The notes below the pieces were generated by a model, which worked only from the letters and a program-made list of their open reading frames with translations, searched no databases and had not been told where the DNA came from. A program made the translations under genes and the position numbers. 53,849 bases of DNA from an uncultured Algibacter sp. Lineage in GTDB: Bacteria > Bacteroidota > Bacteroidia > Flavobacteriales > Flavobacteriaceae. Where the stretch lies: assembly GCA_938003745.1 (NCBI GenBank), contig CALKXS010000099.1:1-53849 (forward strand). The letters are read 5' to 3'. Numbering within the stretch: position 1 is the first letter of the stretch; each line of letters opens with the position of its first letter. Positions 24,786 through 34,300 of this stretch are shown piece by piece.

Positions 24786-26477
24786 CTACACAATTGCTAC
24801 AAACAAACCATCATCAGTTTTATCAACCTTAGCCAAACCATTTTTAGTTAACTCTTTTATAGTTTTATCCCATTTTTTGTTAGATAAACCAGACTGAGTT
24901 TTTAAATCGTTTAATTCAAGATTTTCTGCTTTCTTAAGTAATTCAAAAACTGCTTTAGCTTCTTCACTTACAGCAACAGTTTTTTTCTCAGGACGCATTT
25001 GCGGGAAAAATAAAACTTCTTGTATAGATGGGTTATTTGTTAAAAACATAATTAACCTATCCATACCAATCCCCATACCAGATGTAGGAGGCATACCATA
25101 TTCTAAGGCACGTAAAAAATCATGATCAATAAACTCAGTAGCTTCATCATCACCTTTAGCAGCCAATTTAAGTTGGTGCTCAAAACGCTCACGTTGATCT
25201 ATAGGGTCGTTTAATTCAGAATAAGCATTAGCAATTTCCTTACCACAAACCATAAGTTCAAAACGCTCAGTTAATTCAGGATTATCTCTGTGTTCTTTAC
25301 ATAGCGGACTCATCTCTTTTGGGTAATCTGTAATATAAGTAGGTTGTATGTAATTGCCCTCACATTTTTCTCCAAAAATTTCATCAATAAGTTTTCCTTT
25401 ACCCATTGTAGCATCTACTTCAACACCTAAATCTTTCGCTGCTTGTCTTATTTCATCTTCGGTTTTTCCAGTAATATCAAAACCTGTAAAATGTTTAATA
25501 GAATCTGCCATTGTAACTCGGGCATATGGCGCTTTAAAATCAATTTCATGATCTCCAAAAGTAGCTTTAGTTGTTCCGTTAACAGCTATAGCACAATGCT
25601 CAAGCAAGCGTTCACAGAAATCCATCATCCAGTTGTAGTCTTTATAAGCTACATAAATTTCCATGGCAGTAAATTCAGGATTATGGGTTCTATCCATACC
25701 TTCGTTTCTAAAGTTTTTAGAAAACTCATAAACACCATCAAAACCACCAACAATCAAACGTTTTAAATAAAGTTCATTAGCAATACGCATATATAATGGA
25801 ATATCTAAAGCATTATGGTGTGTAACAAAAGGTCTTGCAGCTGCACCTCCAGGAATGGGTTGTAATACTGGTGTTTCAACCTCAAAGTAGCCAGAGTCAT
25901 TAAAAAACTGGCGCATAGCGTTAAACAATTTAGTTCGTTTAACAAATACTTCTTTCACTTTTGGGTTAACAACTAAATCTGCGTAGCGTTGTCTATAACG
26001 TTGTTCTGGATCTGTAAAAGCATCGTAAATAACACCATTTTTTTCTTTAGGTAAAGGCAATGGTTTTAAAGCTTTACTTAATAAAGTGAAATCTTTAACA
26101 CGCACAGACATTTCTCCTACTTGTGTTTTAAACAATTCGCCCTCAACACCTACAAAATCACCAAAATCTAATAGTTTTTTAAAAACGTCATTATATTTTA
26201 CTTTATCTTCATCTGGACAAATAATATCACGATTAAAATATACTTGTATTTTTCCTTCGGCATCTTGTAATTGTGCAAAACTTGCTTTTCCTTGCTGTTT
26301 TACCATCATTAATCTTCCAGCAATGATAACCTGTTTGCCTTCCTCAAATCCATACTTTATCTGTTTGGAAGTATGGTTTACAGGGTATAAATCCGCAGGA
26401 TAGGGATTAATTCCTAAATCACGTAATTTTGCTAATTTCTCTCTTCTTACAAGTTCTTGCTCTGATAATTGCGACAT
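24786..26477 (-). CDS. lysS: lysyl-tRNA synthetase, class II
   Basis: 563 residues. An N-terminal OB-fold anticodon-binding domain (about 50-150: VIIAGRLMMVKQQGKASFAQ) is followed by the class II core: RQRYADLVVNPKVKEVF, motif 2 FRNEGMDRTHNPEFTAMEIY, CGKEIANAYSELNDP, and motif 3 MPPTSGMGIGMDRLIMFLTN. About 55 residues follow the usual end (AVFELLKKAENLELNDLKTQ onward), a helical tail resembling a winged helix that is usual in Flavobacteriia but absent from E. coli LysS. It charges tRNA-Lys with lysine. It stands alone with its own promoter and terminator. Confidence 0.97.
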   Translation of the reverse strand: MSQLSEQELVRREKLAKLRDLGINPYPADLYPVNHTSKQIKYGFEEGKQVIIAGRLMMVKQQGKASFAQLQDAEGKIQVYFNRDIICPDEDKVKYNDVFKKLLDFGDFVGVEGELFKTQVGEMSVRVKDFTLLSKALKPLPLPKEKNGVIYDAFTDPEQRYRQRYADLVVNPKVKEVFVKRTKLFNAMRQFFNDSGYFEVETPVLQPIPGGAAARPFVTHHNALDIPLYMRIANELYLKRLIVGGFDGVYEFSKNFRNEGMDRTHNPEFTAMEIYVAYKDYNWMMDFCERLLEHCAIAVNGTTKATFGDHEIDFKAPYARVTMADSIKHFTGFDITGKTEDEIRQAAKDLGVEVDATMGKGKLIDEIFGEKCEGNYIQPTYITDYPKEMSPLCKEHRDNPELTERFELMVCGKEIANAYSELNDPIDQRERFEHQLKLAAKGDDEATEFIDHDFLRALEYGMPPTSGMGIGMDRLIMFLTNNPSIQEVLFFPQMRPEKKTVAVSEEAKAVFELLKKAENLELNDLKTQSGLSNKKWDKTIKELTKNGLAKVDKTDDGLFVAIV

Positions 26478-26509
26478 ATTCTAAATACTATGTGAAAATT
26501 TTAATGCCG

Positions 26510-26543
26510 CAAAGATACTATTAATACCCATCTTATAAAACAA
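26510..26543 (-). promoter_or_regulatory. probable lysS promoter
   Basis: On the minus strand TATCTTTG (26517 to 26510) lies 33 bases before the lysS ATG, with TTG (26543-26541) 23 bases further upstream. The -7 box fits the Bacteroidota consensus; the spacing is at the long end. Confidence 0.6.
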
Positions 26544-26551
26544 ATTTTTGA

Positions 26552-26632
26552 GCGTTACCACAAGGGTCGGGCTTTTCGTTACAAGTCCTCGCTCGTACCT
26601 CGCTGTGGGCTTTCCTCTGCAATCCCTAACGC
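26552..26632. repeat. 81-bp intergenic repeat-type element with GCGTTA/TAACGC ends
   Basis: The ends gcgtta (26552) and taacgc (26627) are inverted. The interior has ccacaagggtcgggctttt and gggctttcctctgcaatccc, much more GC-rich than its surroundings. Similar sequences (gcgttacc..gggtcgggct..ctacaatccctaacgc) recur between genes in many flavobacterial genomes, which I know from general familiarity. Only one copy is in this window. It lies between divergent lysS and the Pmp3 gene. Confidence 0.6.
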
Positions 26633-26699
26633 AAACTGTAACAAACATTAAACATTAGCGTCAAATAAGTATAATCATCAATTAAAATCAAATCAAATT

Positions 26700-26858
26700 A
26701 TGAGTATCTGGAGAGTTTTGCTGTCTATTATTTGCCCACCTTTAGCCGTAATAGGTAAAGGATGTGGCTCAATTATTATTGTTTTCTTATTATGGCTTTG
26801 CGGTTGGGTACCTGGAGCTATTGCAGCATTAGTTATCTTAAATAATCATAAAAATTAA
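26700..26858 (+). CDS. YqaE/Pmp3-family small membrane protein
   Basis: 52 residues in two membrane helices: MSIWRVLLSIICPPLAVIGK then GCGSIIIVFLLWLCGWVPGA and IAALVILNN. The CPPLAVI turn and the LxWLxGWxPGxIxA second helix are the Pmp3/YqaE (UPF0057) signature. Such proteins affect membrane potential and salt stress in other organisms; the role here is unknown. It is complete, with the start set by the only ATG. Confidence 0.9.
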   Translation: MSIWRVLLSIICPPLAVIGKGCGSIIIVFLLWLCGWVPGAIAALVILNNHKN

Positions 26859-26904
26859 ATTACCTTTGTCTGCATATTATTAATTTTTAAAATTCAGATT
26901 TAGA

Positions 26905-27696
26905 ATGAACAGATTCATTTTAGTTACAATTTTTATTTTTTCAATAGTTTTTACAAGTTGTACAGTCAAAGAAACAATCATTTTTAATGAGGATGGTACA
27001 GGGAACTACTTATTAAGCTATGATATGGCTAATGCAATGAAACAAATGAAAGGAGCTTTTGGTGAATCTGAAGAAAAAACTAAAAAAGAAAAGAAAAGTA
27101 AAGTTGTAGATACATTAATGGTTTTTAGTTAAATTATGGAAACTTATAAAGATAGCGTCGCTGCATTACCAGAAGAAAAACGTTTAGCTCTTGAGGCAGT
27201 TAAAGATATGTATATGAAAATGAAAGTGGATGAAGAAAATGATGTTTTTGATTTTGGTATTGGTCTAAACTTTAATTCAATAGGTGAGTTAAAAGGGATA
27301 GAAAAGAAAATACAAAAAGCTAGAAGCTTAAATTCTCAAAATAGTCAGGTTGATGCTATGAAATCTGGCTCACCTTTAGGGAAATTTATGGGAAACGATG
27401 AGAATAATGTTACTTATAGTTTTTCTAATAATTCTTTTTCTAGAGCAACAATTTTTGAAAACCTTGACAAAGCTCAAGAAGTTGCTTTTGACGAAGGAGA
27501 TAAAGAGTTTATAGAATATTTTGAAAATGCTGCCTATATTATTGAATATACTTTTCCTAAAAAGATAAAATCATATTCTGTAAAAAATGCCGAATTGTCT
27601 GAAGATAAAAGAACTATAAAATTTAAATCTAACTGGTTGGATTTTATAAAAAAGCCTAAGTCTTTAGATATTGTAATTAAGTTTGAAAATGAATAA
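26905..27696 (+). pseudogene. lipoprotein gene interrupted by an in-frame stop
   Basis: A single frame runs from ATG 26905 to the stop at 27694-27696, broken only by TAA at 27130-27132 (VFS, stop, IMETYKDSVAALPEEKRLA). The N-terminus has a lipobox-type end IVFTSC (Cys19) followed by TVKETIIFNEDGTGNYLLSY. The C-terminal part contains NAELSEDKRTIKFKSNWLDF. The whole would be about 263 residues. I do not recognise a named family. One substitution (for example GAA to TAA) explains the break. An internal ATG at 27136 could give a second product without a signal peptide. A -7-like TACCTTTG lies at 26861. lipB starts inside its end. Confidence 0.7.
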
Positions 27697-28384
27697 GAAT
27701 ATTAAAATTCAAGATTTAGGACTTAAGGATTACAAAGAAACTTGGACTTACCAAGAAGAATTGTTTAAAGCCATTGTAGATACTAAAATAAAAAATAGAA
27801 GAGAAGATGCTAATCTAGAAACCGAAAACCATTTTCTTTTTGTAGAACACTCACATGTGTATACATTAGGTAAAAGTGGAGATTTATCTAACTTACTTTT
27901 AAATGAAAAAGAATTAACAGAAAAGGGTGCAAAGTTCTATAAAATTAATAGAGGAGGAGATATTACATATCATGGACCTGGACAAATAGTAGGGTATCCT
28001 ATTCTAGATTTAGAAAATTTTTTTACAGATATACATAAGTATTTAAGATTGTTGGAAGAAACTGTAATACTTACGTTGACTGAATATGGTTTAAAAGCAG
28101 AGCGGAGCCCTGGTGAAACAGGTGTCTGGTTAGACGTAGGAACACCATTTGTACGCAAAATATGTGCTATGGGCGTTAGAGCTAGTCGTTGGGTTACGAT
28201 GCATGGTTTTGCCCTTAATGTAAATGCAAACCTAAGTTATTTTGATAATATTATTCCTTGTGGAATTAAAGGAAAGGCTGTAACTTCTTTGAATGTAGAG
28301 TTGGGTATTGATAGGGTTGATCAAGTTGAGGTTAAGGAGAAGTTGCTGAGGTATTTAGTAGAGCTTTTTGATGCTAAGTTTTAG
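27683..28384 (+). CDS. lipB: lipoyl(octanoyl) transferase
   Basis: 233 residues, or 231 from a second ATG two codons later at 27689. Family signs are LFVEHSHVYTLGKSGD, NRGGDITYHGPGQIVGYP (His and Gly-rich substrate loop), KICAMGVRASRWVTMHGFAL, and IIPCGIKGKAVTSL with the catalytic Cys and nearby Lys. It transfers octanoate from acyl carrier protein to lipoyl domains of 2-oxoacid dehydrogenases and the glycine cleavage system. Its start overlaps the end of the broken lipoprotein gene by 14 bases. Confidence 0.95.
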   Translation: MKMNKNIKIQDLGLKDYKETWTYQEELFKAIVDTKIKNRREDANLETENHFLFVEHSHVYTLGKSGDLSNLLLNEKELTEKGAKFYKINRGGDITYHGPGQIVGYPILDLENFFTDIHKYLRLLEETVILTLTEYGLKAERSPGETGVWLDVGTPFVRKICAMGVRASRWVTMHGFALNVNANLSYFDNIIPCGIKGKAVTSLNVELGIDRVDQVEVKEKLLRYLVELFDAKF

Positions 28385-28686
28385 AATAAATTAATGTCTA
28401 ATTCTAAAAAAACCAATGTAGATTACAAAGATACAGGAATTATCTTACTCTTTTAAGTTGTTGCTTAATAAACGTAAATTCATAGTATTGTATTTTTTGT
28501 ATTATTAATAACTTCTTATTGGATGATTTCTAAATGTCGTTATAATCGAGAGATTTTTCTATAAAAAACATTTGTTTGTAACAACGTTATTTTAGAACAA
28601 GACAAAACTCAAAATAAAAAGATCATCTAAATCAATTTAGATGATCTTTTTATTTAAGTAAGTGAAAGTTGAATTACTTTTTTATT
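28385..28686. other. intergenic region, no supported gene
   Basis: Apart from the terminator at 28616-28651, this stretch contains only a 20-codon open frame (from ATG 28394, MSNSKKTNVDYKDTGIILLF) that may be the remnant of a lost gene. No homology is recognisable, and no other element was seen. Confidence 0.4.
28616..28651. terminator. bidirectional terminator between lipB and the Sus-like operon
   Basis: aaaaagatcatctaaat and atttagatgatcttttt form a perfect 17-bp stem with A/T tails on both sides. It lies 36 bases past the stop of the minus-strand lipoprotein gene at 28687. Confidence 0.9.
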
Positions 28687-29205
28687 TTAATGTAAATCCT
28701 CTAAGAATTTAGTACTCTTATAACCTCTAATTTGATAAACTGTTCCAGATGGATCATCAGAATATACAATATCAAAAGCAATACTATCAGTTTTAACTCC
28801 GGAAGGTGGAGTAGCTCCATTTTTTATGATTTTTCCATTGGTAATAGTCACATTAATATCATAGTTATCGTCACCATCAGGAACACTACTATCCAAATCA
28901 GTTCCTGAAAAGGTTAAGCTTTCTAGATCAATTGGAGATTGAGTATTGTACCAATAAAAATTTTGGTGATCATTGATTTGAATTTCTGTTCCATCGTCCG
29001 CAGCTGTATTTGATGTCGTAAGTAAAGTATAATCGGTATCTAATACTCCGTCAATAAAAGCTTGGACAAACCAATCACCAGAAGCAACTGTAACAGAATA
29101 TTCTATATTTCCATTATAGTCTTTATATTCTTCATTAGGAGAACAAGAGATTACTAGAATTAAACTCAATACTAGAAAAAGTATATTATTTTTCATTTTT
29201 TTCAT
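28687..29205 (-). CDS. lipoprotein of the SusCD locus (lipid-binding-like)
   Basis: 172 residues. A signal peptide ends in LILVISC (lipobox Cys), so it is predicted to be a lipoprotein. The mature part has NIEYSVTVASGDWFVQAFID and FDIVYSDDPSGTVYQIRGYK. Its size and position, last in a SusC-SusD-DUF5011 group, match the putative lipid-binding/calycin-like lipoproteins often found there. The family assignment is tentative. The start could also be the Met at codon 4. Confidence 0.65.
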   Translation of the reverse strand: MKKMKNNILFLVLSLILVISCSPNEEYKDYNGNIEYSVTVASGDWFVQAFIDGVLDTDYTLLTTSNTAADDGTEIQINDHQNFYWYNTQSPIDLESLTFSGTDLDSSVPDGDDNYDINVTITNGKIIKNGATPPSGVKTDSIAFDIVYSDDPSGTVYQIRGYKSTKFLEDLH

Positions 29206-29212
29206 TTTTTAA

Positions 29213-29824
29213 TTATTGGTATTGAAATGTATAGCCGAATCCAAAAGGATTAACAAATGTTGTAAACATATTAGTTGAAGGATCGTAAGTTAAATCAACA
29301 GAGCTTGCTCCAAATGGGTAAACTTGATTAATTTCTGAGATTACATCTCCATTCATTTGAAAGTACATAGGGAACGTTCCTCCAAAAGCAAAGTCAGTAA
29401 CAAAAAAGATACTGGTAGTACCTGTTACTAAAGAAATTATTCCTGTTCTTGCTGGTCTCCCAATATCTTCGATATTTCCAGAAACATCGGTTCCTACAAT
29501 TGCAGGATCATGTACAACAACCACTTGAGATGCTACACCGTCAAATCCGTCTGAATTTGTAGCAGAGTAAGTAATATTATATATGCCTATAGTATTTGTG
29601 TCTACAGATCCAGATATTTTTACTTCTAATTCAGTACCATCAGCAGTAGCTATAGCTTGAGGGGTAAAAGAATCTCCAACAGCAACGGCAACTATGTTTT
29701 CATACTCAAAAGTTGGAAAAAATGTTATTTCAGATTCTATAGGAGCTTCTTCTGTACAAGAAACAAAAAAAAGAACCGAAAAGACAAATGAAACTATTTT
29801 TATTATTTTATTTTTATTTTTCAT
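29213..29824 (-). CDS. DUF5011-like surface lipoprotein
   Basis: 203 residues with a lipobox FFVSC (Cys at about 23). Residues about 40-110 form an Ig-like domain (NIVAVAVGDSFTPQAIATAD; GIYNITYSATNSDGFDGVAS), as in DUF5011/DUF5012-type proteins that accompany SusCD pairs. The second half (TTSIFFVTDFAFGGTFPMYF) is a separate beta domain. It probably sits on the cell surface and helps bind the imported ligand. It lies 28 bases after susD. Confidence 0.7.
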   Translation of the reverse strand: MKNKNKIIKIVSFVFSVLFFVSCTEEAPIESEITFFPTFEYENIVAVAVGDSFTPQAIATADGTELEVKISGSVDTNTIGIYNITYSATNSDGFDGVASQVVVVHDPAIVGTDVSGNIEDIGRPARTGIISLVTGTTSIFFVTDFAFGGTFPMYFQMNGDVISEINQVYPFGASSVDLTYDPSTNMFTTFVNPFGFGYTFQYQ

Positions 29825-29852
29825 TATTTAATATTTTATGTTAGTATTTAAA

Positions 29853-31313
29853 CTATAGTTTCATATCCCACCATATTTTTTCAGTGAGTGATGCTTTTTG
29901 TGTAATATTTGGATTTCTAGACTCTTCGCTGTCTGGATAAAAAAGCGAATTTGGAGTTTGAGTTCCCGGTAAAACTGAACTAACAGATACAACTAAATTT
30001 CCTATAGAATAATCTTGACTTCCTAATGTTGTAATTTCAGGATATTTTGTTCTGTTTAATTCAAAAAAAGCTTCAATGTTATTTATATTGGCTAAAGAAG
30101 CCCATTTTTGAATCATTACTTGTCTTATAGCTGTTTCAACATCAGTAGATGCTACATATTCATAAGCGCCTCCTGTATTTGTAAATACTTGTGCTTCAGT
30201 AGCATCCAATCCATACGTTATGAAAGAGTTTGATATGGCACTATCATATTTACTTTTTGCATTAGTTCCTCCGTTATATCTTATTAAAGCTTCAGCTTGT
30301 AAAAAATAACTTTCTGACACAGTCATTAAATATACTGGTGTAGTAGCAATAATATTTGGTCTAGAGTAATCGGTTGCTTGATCTCCTACATGGTTAGCTC
30401 TATCTCCTTGATCTAAAGCTGTAAAAATGTTAGTACTGTTTACTCTATATACAGCTTCTATTCTTGGGTCACTATTTAGGTCATAAAATAGAAGTAAAGA
30501 ATTGCTAGCAATATTATTAACATCTCCAAACTCATCAATTTGAACATCATAAAAAGGATTTGCTTTATCTTCTGCGTCTTCATAAGGAGCAAAAATAGCA
30601 TCTGAAGTAATAAAATTATCCTCATTCAAAAGAGTCATAACTGCAGATGAATTTGATTGTTGAGTATAAGACATTCTCATATAAAGTTTTAGCTTTAATG
30701 TGTTTGCGAATTTTATCCATTCTTTTATATCAGCACTATAAATAACATCTTGAGGTCCAACTGTCGATGCTATAGGATTAGAATTGTATTTGTTTAAAGC
30801 TGTATCAATTTCATTAATTAATCCTAAATATATATCTTCTCCAAAATCTGTATTAGGAGAAATATTTTCAGATCCTAATAAGGCTTCAGAATAAGGAATG
30901 TCTCCAAACATGTCTGTTAGGACTTGAAAGGTATATGTTCTTAGTAATGTTGCTATTAAATAAGATCCTGTGTCTCCTTCTTCATCTGATTTTGTTAATA
31001 CATAATTTAAATCATTCAAACAACCAGCATATAATTCATTCCATAAACGATTGGAAAAATCGATATTCATGTTGTATGTATCAATATTTGTGTATTGAGA
31101 AGCTCCTGGAGATTGTGTATGATATTGAGCTAGAAAGCCTCCTAGATTAGCTAATTGACCTCCAATTACTGTAGCTAAAGATCCTTGAGCTGCGGTTAAC
31201 GTAAAACTTTTGTCTACGTTTTGTGGAGTGTTAGGGTTTGTGTTTATGTCTAAATGGTCTTCACAAGATAAAACCAGTAAAAAGATAAATAGACATTTTA
31301 TTATGTTTTTCAT
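29853..31313 (-). CDS. SusD/RagB-type nutrient-binding lipoprotein
   Basis: 486 residues. The signal peptide ends in LLVLSC (Cys17) followed by EDHLDINTNPNTPQNVDKSF, the usual opening of the SusD-like 2 subfamily. TPR-like helical segments follow (NRLWNELYAGCLNDLNYVLT; LLRTYTFQVLTDMFGDIPYS; IKEWIKFANTLKLKLYMRMS). The C-terminal AIRQVMIQKWASLANINNIE and EAFFELNRTKYPEI are typical. It forms the lid over the SusC transporter at the cell surface. The ligand is unknown. Confidence 0.93.
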   Translation of the reverse strand: MKNIIKCLFIFLLVLSCEDHLDINTNPNTPQNVDKSFTLTAAQGSLATVIGGQLANLGGFLAQYHTQSPGASQYTNIDTYNMNIDFSNRLWNELYAGCLNDLNYVLTKSDEEGDTGSYLIATLLRTYTFQVLTDMFGDIPYSEALLGSENISPNTDFGEDIYLGLINEIDTALNKYNSNPIASTVGPQDVIYSADIKEWIKFANTLKLKLYMRMSYTQQSNSSAVMTLLNEDNFITSDAIFAPYEDAEDKANPFYDVQIDEFGDVNNIASNSLLLFYDLNSDPRIEAVYRVNSTNIFTALDQGDRANHVGDQATDYSRPNIIATTPVYLMTVSESYFLQAEALIRYNGGTNAKSKYDSAISNSFITYGLDATEAQVFTNTGGAYEYVASTDVETAIRQVMIQKWASLANINNIEAFFELNRTKYPEITTLGSQDYSIGNLVVSVSSVLPGTQTPNSLFYPDSEESRNPNITQKASLTEKIWWDMKL

Positions 31314-31332
31314 GTTTTTTATGTTTTTTTAA

Positions 31333-34300
31333 TTAAAATCTAGCTTTTAAGGTTACACCAAAACTTCTTGTTGATGGACTAGAACTAAATTCCCCAAATT
31401 GACCACGTAAATCTGTACCAAAAGTCGATGTTTCTGGGTCGATGTATTGATTAGACTCAGGAGTAAACAATAAAAGATTTCTACCTACAAAAGTTATTGA
31501 TAAATCTTCAAACGGTGTTTTTTCAATGATTCTTTTAGGAAATTTATATCCAAAAGTAACTTCTCTTAATTTTACAAAAGATTTATCTAACACATTGTTT
31601 CTATGATTAGCTTCTGCGCTAAAATATGTGTTGTATTGCTCATTAGTAACAGCATTAGTATTTTTAACATAAGTTGTGGTACCGGTATTATCTACAACGG
31701 CTTGAACAGAACCAGGTACAATAAAGGGTTCTCTATTATTTAAAGTTGTAGTAATAGAGTTTCCTGTAAACCTTGTAATACTAGCAGTACGACTAAATAT
31801 AAGACCTCCTTGTCTTGAATCTATTGTAAAACCTAAGAAAAAGTTTCTGTAAGAAAAATCATTTGAAATACCTAGGGTATAATCTATTTGTGTAGAGCCA
31901 TATATTTCTTTTATAGGAGAAGCAACAGGTATACCGTTATTATCAACAATAATATTTCCGTTTGGATCTCTAGCAGGAACAGACCCCTCTATAAGTGCTA
32001 AAGGCTGTCCTTCACTAAGTACTAATGAAGTTGTACTTAGTCCTCCTAAAGAAATGTTATCGACTCTATCATCTAGTTCTGTAAGAATGGCATCATTAGT
32101 AGCATAATTGAACGTAGCATTCCAATTAAAACCATCAGGGTTTCTAAAAATATCTAGTTTTAAAAGTGCTTCATATCCTTTGTTAGAAATAGTTCCAATG
32201 TTTGCCGTTTGACTAGAAAATCCAGAAGTTGCAGCTAAAGGAAGAGAAAGGATTTGATCTTCGACTGTTGCATCATAGTAAGTAAAATCAAGGCTAATAC
32301 GATTTTTAAGGAATGATAATTCCGTTCCAATTTCAAATTCTTTCCTTCTTTCTGGTTTAAGTTTTGGATTAGCTGCTCTATTACCAACTGTAAATGCGTT
32401 TACGCCTCCTACAGGAAAATTTAGATTCCTAAATCCTTGATTATCTGGACCATCAGAAAGCCCAGTAATAGGATTCGATGTTGAAGCCAAAAAAACTGGA
32501 AGTATTCTATAAGGATCTGTATCTACACCTGTTTCACCATAGCCTAATCTTAGTTTACCATAACTAAGAATATTTTTAATACTTGGGAAAGATTTTGTAG
32601 CAAGCCATGATACATTAGCTCCGCCATAAAGAACAGATCTGTTTTCTTTGGGTAATGTAGAATACCAATCATTTCTAATATTTGCTGTTAAAAAAAGCAT
32701 GTCTTTGTAAGATAATTGGGTGGAATTTAAAACACCATATAACCTTCTTTTTCTTATATTAGTTGAGGTTGTAGCTGGATTAGAAGAGTTAGAAAGTGAA
32801 TAAAAACCAGGTATATCTTGCGATGTAACAGCAGCATTTGTTTTTAATGAGTTCCTGTCATTATAATTAAAACCTAATGAGGAGGTTAAGTTAAGAGATT
32901 CACTTAGGTCTAAATTGATGTTATATAAGAAGTCATGATTTATTTGAGTAACTCTATTAGTTTCTATTGAATAAGACCCTGGAGTTTCTGTACTACCAGC
33001 ATTTATACTTCCGTCTGGCACATCAATAATAGCAGTAAATACTTCTGTAAAATCGTTAAATTGATCGACCCCTAATGTGTAAGAAAAGTTTGACCAATTA
33101 TTTATTTCTGCTTTTGCATTAAATGATCCGTATACTCTGTTTTTTTCATAGTTAGCCCCATCATTTTTAAGATTAAAATATGGGTTTGTAACACCATATT
33201 GAGTATAATAATTTTCAGGAGTGTTAAACGGATCATTTAAATCCTTAAACTCTGTAAGGTCAAAATCATTTGGTATTTGTAGTAAGTTATTATAAACTGT
33301 AGTACCTTGACCAGCTTGTATGGCACTACCTTTAGTATTTACGTAATTCAAATTACCTCCAAATGTTAAAAAGTCTATTTTAGAGCTAAAAGTAACCGAT
33401 ATAGAGTTTCTTTCATTAGAATCTCCACTTGTTGGAAAAATTCCATCTGTACTGGTATTGTTAAATGAAATCCTTCCTGTAGTATTTTCTGTTCCTCCAG
33501 AAATAGCTGCATTTGTAACATATGATGTTCCAATATCGAAAAAATTTCTAAGTTGGTCCTTCTGGAAAGAATAAGGTTTTATTTTTTGCGAATTATTCAC
33601 AACTCTACCCCATGGTAATATTTCTCCTGTAAACCTTGGCCCCCAAGAACCATTTTCATCGAGTAAATGTTGTCCACTAAAACCTTGACCAAATTGGTTT
33701 TGATATCTAGGAACTCTTAATACATCACTGAAAAAGGCTGACGTAGAAAAGTTAATACTTAATTTCCCTTTAATTCCTTGTTTGGTTGTAATTATTATAA
33801 CACCATTTGCGGCTCTAGATCCATAAAGAGCTGTACTTGAGGCTCCTTTCAAAACAGAAATAGTTTCTATATCCTCAGGGTTAATATCGTTTGAACCTCG
33901 ACCAAAATCGTAAGCTCCGTTTAAATCGTTTTCGAATCTTGATACGTTATTAATAGGAATACCATCTACAATGTACAAAGGTTGATTGCTACCGCTAATT
34001 GTACTAAAACCTCTAATTATTACACCAGAAGAGGCTCCGGGGTCTGTACTAGCATTTGAAATTACAACACCAGCAATTTTTCCTTTTATGGCATCAGAAA
34101 TGTTTGTTTGAGATCCTTCATTTAATTCTTCGGAATCAATACTTGTTACTGCGGAGCCAAGTGAAGCTTTTTCTCTTTTAATTCCTAATGCAGTTATAAC
34201 AACTTCTTCAATAACAGAAGTATCTTCTTTCATTATAACATTTATTGTATTGGACGATCCAATAGTAATTTCTTGAGTTGTATACCCTATAAAACTAAAA

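Noticed and set aside
25354-26403. Three plus-strand open frames inside lysS
   Set aside because: They are antisense shadows of a complete, well-conserved lysyl-tRNA synthetase.
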